DNA from: Reticulitermes lucifugus
Taxonomy: Eukaryota > Arthropoda > Insecta > Blattodea > Rhinotermitidae
Length of the DNA: 32,072 nucleotides
Direction: 5' to 3'
Assembly: GCA_026260175.1 (NCBI GenBank)
Contig: JAKCWW010006156.1
Location: forward strand, 1,499 to 33,570
The notes beneath the pieces were generated by a model. It saw only the letters and a list, made by a program, of their open reading frames with translations, did not search any database and was not told the DNA's origin. Below, piece by piece: positions 21,201 through 29,760 of the stretch. Each line of letters opens with the position of its first letter. Position 1 is the stretch's first letter. The position numbers were made by a program, and so were the translations under genes.

Positions 21201-22552
21201 CTTAGAGAAAAATGGGCAATGATGACCCACTTTTTATTCTGACAGATTTTCACAATTATGTATAGCAACATAAGTTATATCTGTGTGTGTAATAGGTACA
21301 GTAGGGTCTGTGCTACAAAACGGTCAGTTCCTCTGTAGCAAATTTAAATTCTTTTACCGACAGCAATCAAAATTACAAAGGTTTGCAAAAGGGTGTCTTT
21401 GGCGTATGCGTGGTGAAAGATGCCCCACATATAATGCAATACAAAATAATAAATTTGTAGTAAACAAAATTGTAATCAAACAAAATGATCTATGTTCTGT
21501 ATCGCTGTGAGACTCCTTCTTACTTCTTTGTAGATTTCTTACGTTTTTAACATTCTTACAACAGTTTTTACGTCCACAGTCGATGCACGTTTTGGAGCAA
21601 GTTGTGCAGTTTTCATGCAGTCACTTTTCACAGACTGAGCGTTTTATCCAGTCGCATTCTTCTTTTGTTACATAGCAGTATTCCTCACATTCTCTACAGC
21701 AGTCACTGTCATCATTTTTATCAGAATTGCTCGAGTTCGGATAGTGAACCATTATCTTGAAATTACTCTTCATATATTTGGCTTTTAGTTTCTTCTTCTG
21801 GATGATTGGCAAACTGGTGAGAACCTCTCCATGGAGACTTCTCGTTACCCTTGATGGCCCGGAGTTTGATAATTTTGGTGGAGGAGACAATTCCATGAAA
21901 CTTTTGGTTGGCATTTCGTCCTGAGAAACCTGGATGTGTGTTGATGGGTGTACGGATGCAGGAGTGAAGGCGCGCCATTCTAGTACGTTCTTTAACACGT
22001 AACAGAGGTAAATAAAATATATTATAGTAGGTACGTGACAATTTTGTAGTCTTTCGTTAACATATCAATGAAAATGCAGTATACAATTTGATGTAAAAAC
22101 ATAGGTCAACTAAGTGAGTTAAAATATCAGTGGGTCATCTTTACCCATCTTTCAGTTGGACGACTGTACCCAAATGTGGAGCAAAGTTGCCCCGGCTGAT
22201 CACGTGACTATGGCGTGGCTTGCGAAAGTTTGTAACGGTATAAAACAGTACAGAAAAGTCCATCTTCCTTCACGCAAACTGTTGGTAAAATNACTATATG
22301 CATAAACAAACAAGAAAGTTATTAAAGAATAGCTGCCTGAAATATATACGGTTACAACTCACGTTACTTACTTTACAAAACAATGTCACGGCGTTCAGAC
22401 AAACACAGCAACTGCGACTTGCACAGTACCAGACTCACCACTGGAAGACCTAAGTGCATGATATGTGCAGCTTCCTAGAGCTAAGGTTTCTAATGAACTG
22501 ATGGTGGGGCATCGTTGGCCAGTGGGGCAACTTTGTCCATTTTCCTCTGTAG
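21201..22552 (-). mobile_element. pogo-like DNA transposon, internally deleted
   Basis: The left end (from about 21201) reads CTTAGAGAAAAATGGGCAAT. The right end read inward on the minus strand from 22552 is CTACAGAGGAAAATGGACAA, and the match goes on through GTTGCCCCACT / GATGACCCACT. A TA follows the right end (22553-22554); the left target duplication is not clear. Between them is a minus-strand C-terminal transposase relic. At about 1.35 kb it is too short for a full element, so the transposase N-terminal and catalytic parts were lost. An inverted copy of the end motif (GAGCAAAGTTGCCCC, about 22178-22192) lies inside, suggesting subterminal repeats or a nested end. Confidence 0.72.
21535..22000 (-). 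pseudogene. pogo-like transposase C-terminus with PHD-like zinc finger, broken
   Basis: The minus frame (21998-21621) reads through a Pro/Ser-rich linker with SGPSRVTRSLHGE and a basic IQKKKLKAKY segment. A Cys-rich region follows, CCRECEEYCYVTKEECDWIK and then CEK, where a stop stands at the position of the expected Trp. LHENCTTCSKTCIDCGRK follows in the same frame. Order and spacing match the zinc finger of the transposase at 13812-13934, but one Cys of the second pair is replaced and the conserved WLHE Trp is a stop. The catalytic DDE core is absent. Confidence 0.72.
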
Positions 22553-22929
22553 TACACGTCGTTTAGTAGAAACTTTCTAGAGGGCCTTGTGATTTGTGAA
22601 TACATTGAATCCTACTGTCGATAAGAAAAGTTGTCCCTTGAGAACTTACTGATGACAAGGAGACTAAGATAATTCAGTCAATAAATTAATATGTGTTTTT
22701 ATACATGAACGTCTAGGTAAGATAAAAATGAGCGACAATGTCAGACCATTGTTGTAATGAGCTGCTGAGACTTAACACTCAAATGAAAGCAACATGTTTC
22801 GTGCTACATAATAAACCGTTAAATTTATGACTTTTCTATTAAAATAAAATACAGGAATTTTCATTCCGACTGGCAGACACTATTAGACTGACTATGGTCA
22901 GAAAGTTCAATCACGGTCTACAGACGGAA
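22553..22929. other. Unannotated spacer
   Basis: No gene or recognised element. Confidence 0.45.
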
Positions 22930-23160
22930 ATACATATAGAAAAGTAGGAAAAGAGGAAATAATAAAAAGAATAGATTAAAGAGGCAAGGAACAAATAAGC
23001 AGAAAATGAAATAAAAGGAAAGTACAAATAATAAAATAAATGGTAAGAAAAGGTAATTACATGAAAAGAAAGAATCGAGAAATAAATGCTGAAATAAAGG
23101 GAAAGAAAAATACGAAAAAGAGAAAGGACAAGGATGAAATGAAATGTGGCAAAAACGAAG
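22930..23160. repeat. Purine-rich low-complexity tract
   Basis: The plus strand is almost entirely A and G words (GAAA, AGGAAA, AATAAA) for about 230 bp. It is similar in kind to 6736-7125, but I see no long shared sequence. Confidence 0.8.
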
Positions 23161-23242
23161 AAATAATTCTAACCATATGATCTAATGCAGTCTTGCTCTG
23201 CAACAAACGACCTTGCAGCATCCTCCTCAGTCGGCACTTCAT

Positions 23243-23297
23243 TTATATATACATATATATATATACATACATACATACATACATACATACGTATATA
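23243..23297. repeat. (TA)n(CATA)n microsatellite
   Basis: Alternating TA with a CATA tetranucleotide run of about seven units. Confidence 0.95.
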
Positions 23298-23865
23298 GTT
23301 GACGTTACGACCACGCGAATTGTGAATGTGACCTCGGTGCATTCATTAATTAACCACACAATTAACTTGTGCCCGTTATGAAATGGTTATCATTGTTGTC
23401 CATCATTCTCTAAGATCGACACAAAGCACATTCGTCACATGTGGCCATGATACTCGTAGCTCCGTGTCACGTATCACACTGCTGAGACAGGCTTCACAGT
23501 GATAACTCTGCAGTACATATTTTGTTATGACAGCGTTATGTCCGACAACTTACAATGAAATATATGGCCACTATACATAATTCGTTATATACTCTCCATG
23601 TTCGCAAAGTTAGTGAGTCCCCGAGGATCGCTTTCCTGTGCTGTCTGACGTAATCGTGTATCATGTTAGCTACGCCGGTCTGCAATTCTGGCTGGATGAA
23701 TGCATCCATCAGACAGTCCCGAACATTACTGTTACTGCAGCAGCAACAGGAGGTCTACTTCCTCCGTATGTCCCACATTACATCATGCTGTACTTCAGAA
23801 CCACTGCATCATGAAGCACAGTATTCTTTAGCAACTAACACCTCATCGGACAGTCACGATATTCT
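23298..23865. other. Unannotated spacer
   Basis: No supported gene. The open frame starting at 23663 on plus is an antisense shadow running into the LINE tail. Confidence 0.45.
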
Positions 23866-24110
23866 CTCATTTTACGTAACCAGAATGTTCATCACCGTGT
23901 CCACAAGATCCTGCCACTTGTACTTAGCCTCAGTCAGGTTAATACTGTCCACACATTCCCATCACATTTGTTTAAGATGTATTTTAATATTATTCTCCCA
24001 CCTTTAACTCCGTCTGTCTATTCCACATGCTCTCTTTCCTTTCGATTTTTCAACCGACATCCTGTATGCACTTCCCTTCGTTCCCACGCATGCAACAAGC
24101 ACCCGCAATC
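23866..24110 (-). mobile_element. LINE 3' tail fragment
   Basis: The minus strand encodes NIKIHLKQM followed by WECVDSINLTEAKYKWQDLV and DTVMNILVT. This is the same tail block as RRWESNIKIDL ... MNLRFP of the fragment at 1420-2235. At the DNA level AAGATGTATTTTAATATTAT (23973-23992 plus) parallels GGTCTATTTTAATATTACTC at 1591-1610. Only the last part of the protein and its 3' flank are present. Confidence 0.72.
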
Positions 24111-24249
24111 ACATCTTGCTTATCAAGTTACATATTTCATTACCACAATATACCTACTCGCATATTTTATGAGCTGGCAAGATATTTCGAGTAGTACTCA
24201 CTTATAAAGCGTATTGCATGATTTTCTAGCCCTATTCAAAGGTAAAGAC
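24111..24249. other. Unannotated short spacer
   Basis: AT-rich sequence between the LINE tail and the plus-strand SINE. Nothing recognised. Confidence 0.4.
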
Positions 24250-24510
24250 CGATCCCGGTGGCCGCGTGGTCTAAGGCATGGGTCTGAGGCCGCTTGCTTG
24301 CTGGGATTGCGGTTTCGAATCCCGCAGGGGGCGTGGATGTCTGTCTGTTGTGCGTGTTGTGTGTTGGCGGGTAGAGGTCTCTGCCACGGGCCGATCACTC
24401 GTCCGGAGGAGTCCTACCGAGTGTGGTGTGTCTGAGTGTGATCTCGAAACCTCAACAACGAGGAGACCTAGGACCACGAGGGCTGTCGAGCCATGAAATA
24501 AAAAAACTAC
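24250..24510 (+). repeat. tRNA-derived SINE (family 1), best copy
   Basis: The A box (GTGGCCGCGTGGTCTAAGG, about 24258-24276) and B box (GGTTTCGAATCCC, 24311-24323) are well kept. The body includes GTAGAGGTCTCTGCCACGG and then GGCCGATCACTCGTCC (about 24379-24394), GAGGAGTCCTACCG and a GT-rich stretch, ending near ATGAAATAAAAAAAC (24494-24508), which acts as the A-rich tail. The four antisense and sense open frames across it are not genes. Confidence 0.9.
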
Positions 24511-24534
24511 CGAACAAATTTTTCCCTGTGATTA

Positions 24535-25980
24535 ATTAATCGTCATCACGTAGCCCGTCTTACGATATGTCCATAGCGTCTTCCAAAGCGAGTTCCCCAC
24601 AGAGTGCTATGTAGTGCTTCCCTTTTCAACTTCCAGTACCTTCTCGTTTCCTTTAAATCATCCAGTGGCTGTTTACGTCTTCTTTCTCGTCTTCCCGTCA
24701 CTTCTATCCTTCCTTCAGTAACGTGTTTTAGGAGGCAGTTCGTACGCACGATGTGACCAATCCAGTTAGCCTTCCTTCTATTTATTTTATGTTGGATATT
24801 CCTTTCCCCCTTGATTATATGTAACACTTCTTCATTTCTCACACGATCTTTCCAAATCATCATCTCCATCCTTCTCCAGCACCACATTTCATAACGTTCC
24901 AGGTATTTCTAATCTACTTTCTGAAGTGTCCAGTTTTCAGCACCATACAAAGCAATGCTCCAAATGTAGCACTTCACTAGATTCTTCCTTAAATTTAAGT
25001 CCAATTTGCTGGTAAAGAGTCTTCTTGTTGAATGCTGCTTTTGTCATGGCAATCCTGAATTTAATTTCACGTGTGCATCTTGCATAATTTGTTATCAGAC
25101 TACCCAAATAGTTTAAATAATCCACATCCTGCAGTTGTTTTTGAACTATCATAATCTGTACTGGGGATGGCTGCTTTGAGATTCTCATTGCCTTAGTTCT
25201 GCCCACATTCATTTCCATTCCAGAGCGTCTTCCAATTTCAATCAGTCTATCAATCATGCCCTGTAGCACCTTTTCTTCCCTAGCCAGTAGCACAAGGTCA
25301 TCTGCATATTTCACAGTGCGAATTACTTGTCCTCCTATTTTCAAATCTCCAAACCCTTCAAGAGCTTCCTTGGTTAGGTACTCGCTGTACAAGTTGAACA
25401 GAATCGGTGATAAACAGCAACCTTGTCTAACTCCTCTTCCAATCTTCACACTCCTCGTCTCCCCTTGGTCCAGTCGCACTTTAACACGCTGATCCATGTA
25501 CAACTTGCTGATCATTCTTCTTTTGTGCCAGTCGCTACCAGCTCCCTTTAGGATCTGCATTAATGTTGTGCACTTTATACGGTCAAATTCCTTCTCCCAG
25601 TATACGAAGCAATAACACAATTCTTTATCTATGTCCTAAAGTTCGTTCTGATATTCTCAGCATCAAATTTGCATCCCTATTTCCTTTTCCTCTTCTAAAT
25701 CCAAACTGATCTCCAAATATGTCCTCAATTTTCTTTTCAATCCTTCTTCTAAGTATCCTTGCAACTATCTTCGCTGAATGCGCGATGGTCGCTGCATTTT
25801 CCAGCTTTAGGCTTCTTCTTCAAGGCAATCAGTTTAACTTCACTGAAATCCTTGATCCACTTTCCAGTTTCGTGTACGTTGTAATAAATTGTGCCATTAC
25901 TTTAAGACCATCTTCTCCCAAAGTTTTGAGTACATCCTCTAGCTTTCTTGTAACTCATGCAACTTCACTATGCAACATGT
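24535..25980 (-). mobile_element. LINE with recognisable reverse transcriptase, 5'-truncated and frameshifted
   Basis: On the minus strand, from 25980 downward, there is a broken stretch containing LGEDGLKVMAQFI and KLIALKKKPKAGKCSDHRAF (fingers region). An open frame follows (25620-24937) with EFDRIKCTTLMQILKGAGSD, then VRLDQGETRSVKIGRGVRQG, CCLSPILFNLYSEYL and the catalytic YADD (25309-25298) inside VKYADDLVLLA. Next comes the thumb and linker, DVDYLNYLGSLITN. After a break, a second frame (24887-24546) holds the C-terminal domain MWCWRRMEMMIWKDRVRNEE and RKANWIGHIVRTNCLL. This order is that of a LINE ORF2 protein, which copies its RNA into the genome. The endonuclease at the N-terminus is missing (5' truncation), and at least two frame breaks make it inactive. 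The protein family is common in insects; I do not assign the clade. Confidence 0.92.
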
Positions 25981-27386
25981 AAAAGCCTTTCTGTTATGTA
26001 CTTAATTCTTCTTCGGGTTCGACATCCAGGTTTTAACTGTTATTAATTACGCATCAGGAATTACAAACCGATTCGTGCGACGTAGAGCCTGTAGCCTACT
26101 CAACCTACAGAGTCATGTCAGCTCCTACAGTCTCACGTGATATGACTGTCGTTTCACTTTTAATTCTGCGCTGCACTTGTTACCAAAGTACAGTTTAGCC
26201 TACTTTGAATGTTTGCGGCAGCGTTACATTCCTAACAGCTGACTCACAAAAACTTTTCATACATATATGTATGTTGACTTTCACGTGGCTAACTTTGTCT
26301 CAGTAGTTTTTTCACAAAGAGAGGCCTAAAGGTAATTTGCCTAGAGTCGTCATTCTGTCATTGTACATTCCGCCATAAAAACTTCTTATCTTCCAAGAAG
26401 GTGCGCGACTTTTTTGCCACCTGAGTATCAGTTAACTTCTCAATAATTCTTGTCCACTGATTTTTGCCTTCCCATACCTCAGGCCGTTATTTTCAGGTTT
26501 CTTACCGCGGAAACCCAACACCCGCTGTTCATATTCAGGAAAGCCTGAATTTTCGTCTCTGGTTGTCGCCTAACCCACCAGACTGAAGAATCAGAACAAA
26601 GTGATACAGGCGAGATAGGAAGGCAGCTACACAATTACTTTATCTAACTGTACAGAATTTTCTTCTCATGTCAATAAACATACTGCCAATGCCTGTAACG
26701 AAAATTCGTTTTTCAATCAAACATTTCTCTTTATGTAAGATTTAAAACTATGAAAGCGGTGTTTCTATAGTGACATATTTTATTAATGTGGGAGGCTACC
26801 AACGTTTTGTAGCAAAATTTTGTCTCCGTCTTCATTATAGAATATTTTCAACTGATAATGGAAGCAGCAGGTTCTTCTGAAACGTCACTAAGCATGGATA
26901 AGGCTACGCTATGTTACATCCCAGACGATCACAATGCAAAGCATTAATTTTCCTCTTCCTTCAAATACTCCTCAGAATGTGGCATTATTTAACAGTATTA
27001 ACCGTAACTAAATCCTTTGTCTGTAATAGCCCAACACGCCAAATGGAAACCACCGAGTTAAAACTGTTATTGCACTATTACCTCTCACGCCACCACGGTA
27101 CATCATACAGTATATGAAGATTTCCCTTTATAGTACTGACTGTATGCTCTTATTTTTATGCGTAAAAGGGAAGAGAAAAGTTTAATCGTCATTTTAACAC
27201 TTATTAATTAGGCACTAGAATTCTTAATTTTTAAAATACTTAGTTTTAAATTATACATCACACCGCTTGTATTAAATGACACACCATTAAAAATTACAAG
27301 TCGATTTTTAAATTATATTTTTGTCATCTGTATAATCTCGCAAAAACTTACATTTTTTACGTTGAGTTTTATGTTTTTGTATAAAA
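25981..27386. other. Unannotated spacer
   Basis: No supported gene. Short open frames only (for example 26911-27117 plus). Near 26798-26850 on minus there is a GAAGACGG ... AAAACGTTGG motif that is treated under rejected items. Confidence 0.45.
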
Positions 27387-27431
27387 TAAACACCCGATGA
27401 TGATCGGCTTGATCGAAACATGTAGTGTTTG
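27387..27431 (+). ncRNA. Hammerhead-like ribozyme motif 1 (stem III minimal)
   Basis: Stem I 5' side AAACAC (27388-27393) pairs exactly with GTGTTT (27425-27430), plus a T-G wobble outside. Between them are CCGATGA (27394-27400; the usual CUGANGA with U4 changed to C), a bulged T, stem II GATC-GGCTT-GATC (27402-27414), GAAA (27415-27418), and a two-pair stem III (A27418-T27423, C27419-G27422) with loop AT. A at 27424 would be the cleavage base (GUA). The U4 change would be expected to lower or remove activity. Confidence 0.5.
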
Positions 27432-28795
27432 AAAGAATAATACTAAATAAATCTTGTGTCAGACGGTATAGGTAGTGTTATTTATGATATCTTCTTTACA
27501 AATGAAACACAGCTGTGTAAATTACTAAATCAATTTCAGGAAAACAATCTTTTTAACAAATTCTCTAATGAAAGAGAAAGTACATATAAGTCCTTTATGT
27601 ATTAACTGAAGCACTTATTGTTTAATGCCTGGTTAACCCGGCATGGCTTAACACGAACGATCTTTCTCCACGTTCCGAGGATTACACAGGTGAAATAGTT
27701 TACATGCCTTACGGCTCGCTGCTGGTTCATGTATGTCTCTGGCATTTGCTACTAAACTGTCAAGAGCCAATTTGAATGTGTGAAATGTTTAAAGAGGTCG
27801 ATTATTTATGAGCAGCCTAGTTTCAGGGAACCTATTACGAGACTGTGTCCCAAATTAAATTAGTAATTCTCAAATTCTGAGTAGTGATCCACACATATAT
27901 AATTATACATATTCACAAAACATTCCCTTTCATTTTATGCATGCATGTGTATAAATACACATACAATGAAATACATTTCCCCCTTTGTTCGTAGAAAATA
28001 CTGCCTTTAAAATATGCGAGTGACGAATCTTAATTAGATTAGTTAAACTACCTCACAGGAATTAATCAATAAATTAAAAATTTAAAATGAAATTGACCTA
28101 CCACAGCTGATGAAATGACTAAGTCTGTAATTGCTCTAGACCGCTCCAAAAAGGAGCTCACTTGTTCTAATCCTGATGAAAGCAAGAATGTGTTTTCATA
28201 TTTTTATGCACCGTCTTGTCTTGGATACTTAACTGTCTTCCAATGCGCCGCTTATCCCTTCCAAGGAATCGTTTCTTCGGACACAGCAGGATACCCGAAT
28301 CCGCAGAGGAGCATATTCCATTCTGTTTGAGGAACATGGGACTGTCTACAAACGTCCTGAACTGCGTGTGTAGTATCATGTTTCATTTAGATTACCAATA
28401 TTTCCAATAGGACAGTACAACTGCATCCACATATTTTAGCTGAGAACTGTTGAAGTACATCAGACGGAAGCACAATAAGTTGCTTGTTGAGCATGAAACT
28501 CGACTTAAAAACGGTTAGGCTGTGCATATCTCGCCGTGTTTGCTAGAACTTGAAATTGTGAAACTTCCAAAGTCTTAGGCGTAAATGAAATTTAATCGCT
28601 CAGGAACTAGTATTTACAAATAAAAACAAAGCTTAAAGAAAACCTTTGGTAATTGTTCTCTCTCTTTCTTATGATCAAGCATTATTTTGATTAAACACGA
28701 GAGATAAATTAAAACACGAGCACTAACGCCATCGCCTATAGAAAACTGCCACTGAATTACCAGCACACATACAAATCGAGAAACAAACGAACCAC
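27432..28795. other. Unannotated spacer
   Basis: No supported gene. Overlapping frames at 28115-28410 have no recognisable motif. The sequence may include the rest of the element that carried motif 1, but I cannot place its ends. Confidence 0.4.
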
Positions 28796-28836
28796 GAGAC
28801 AGTAAAGCCAACAAGTTACACTCTTCAGGAAATATT

Positions 28837-28882
28837 TACGATCAGACATGTTTCGGCTTAACTGCCATCTTCAGGGATCGCA
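28837..28882 (-). ncRNA. Hammerhead-like ribozyme motif 2
   Basis: Read on minus: stem I 5' side TGCGATCC (28882-28875), CTGAAGA (28874-28868), a bulged T, stem II GGC-AGTTAA-GCC (28866-28855), GAAA (28854-28851), stem III of two pairs (A-T, C-G) with loop AT, then cleavage base C in GTC (28847-28845), and stem I 3' side TGATCGTA (28844-28837). The first stem I pair is a C/T mismatch; the next seven pair, one of them a G-T wobble. All invariant core bases of a hammerhead are present. Confidence 0.58.
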
Positions 28883-29250
28883 GTAATACTGAAAGAAGAC
28901 TCACAAACACAGCTCACTACCACCGAAATTAACACGTGCCGCTCCACTCTTCTCATCCCTGGAGATCGATATCTCACACTATGCTGCAGCATATTACCAG
29001 CAATCCGTGTATTTTCTCACATTATTTTATGTCGCTTGGATCTACTGTACCATACCCACCATGGATTGTTTTTATACACATATATATGTACATATAAACG
29101 ACACTTTTGTACGCGATCCATACGATCACGATCTTCAGTTAGTTATACAAACTGATTAATACATTGGCCTGTGTTTTCATTAAACGATATATTTACTATC
29201 TTACAAATCTCTTCAGCGCTGACAGTCTTGTCATCTTCCTACAATATTAC

Positions 29251-29299
29251 TATGATCCCTGAGGATGACTGTTAAGCCGAAACGTGTAGTCGGATCGTA
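29251..29299 (+). ncRNA. Hammerhead-like ribozyme motif 3, best stem I
   Basis: Stem I 5' side TATGATCC (29251-29258) pairs with GGATCGTA (29292-29299) over all eight positions (one T-G wobble). Between them are CTGAGGA (29259-29265), a bulged T, stem II GAC-TGTTAA-GCC (29267-29278, one A/C mismatch), GAAA (29279-29282), stem III A29282-T29290 and C29283-G29289 with loop GTGTA, and cleavage base C29291 (GUC). Core bases CUGANGA, GAAA and UH are intact. The extra T before stem II is shared by all three copies. Confidence 0.6.
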
Positions 29300-29344
29300 A
29301 ATAATCATTGTCTGAATGGATTACTTTGTCGGTTTTACTGTCTC

Positions 29345-29593
29345 ATTATACGGGTGTACACGATAGCAAACAAATCTTCTAATATCAGAAGGCAGGGTCC
29401 AAAGCTTTTAACACACTCATCCGCCAATATGCTTGATTTTGTCCCAGTAGATTAAAATATGCGTTATAAAAATATACTTCATTCTATTTTAATACTAATA
29501 ATCCATGTAAGTGTATCAGTAAAAGTGAAAAATTTGCGAGAGCCTTTTTGGAATAACTTCTACGCCATGGCATCATGAATACGAGATGGAATA
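29345..29593. other. Unannotated short spacer
   Basis: Nothing recognised between the inverted-repeat element and the satellite. Confidence 0.4.
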
Positions 29594-29760
29594 TTTAACA
29601 GTGCAGTATTTTCGTATTGTGACGTCGTGGCTCATTTAACAGTGTAGTAATTTCATCTCGTGACACCATGATTCGTTTAACAGTGTAGCACTTTCGTCTC
29701 GTGACGTCGTGATTCATTTAACAGTGTAGTAGTATTTTCGTCTCGTGACTCCGTGATGAA
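29594..29760 (+). repeat. Tandem repeat, 41-bp unit, four copies
   Basis: Units start with TTTAACAGTG at 29594, 29635, 29676 and 29717. The first three are 41 bp and the fourth is 44 bp through an extra three bases (AGTAGT in place of AGT). The inner core TTTCGTCTCGTGACGTCGTG is kept to varying degree. Units 1 and 3 carry TGACGTCG, close to a cAMP-response-element half palindrome. No longer array is visible. Confidence 0.93.

Larger units (their letters stand above)
28796..29344. mobile_element. Inverted-repeat element with a hammerhead-like motif in each arm (possible Penelope-like derivative)
   Basis: The left arm (28796 to about 28910) and right arm (about 29222-29344) are inverted copies. 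The outer ends are GAGACAGTAAA and TTTACTGTCTC. Inside are shared blocks GATCGTAAATA, AAGCCGAAAC and ATCCCTGA, with short gaps elsewhere. The roughly 310-bp centre shows no open frame and no homology I recognise. No target duplication is obvious. Inverted terminal repeats and short-stem-III hammerheads are both known for Penelope-like retroelements, so a degraded or non-autonomous member is my inference. A MITE that picked up the motif is the alternative. Confidence 0.72.

Noticed and set aside
22292-22292. Single undetermined base (n)
   Set aside because: An assembly or sequencing uncertainty in noncoding DNA within the second pogo-like element; no biological meaning.
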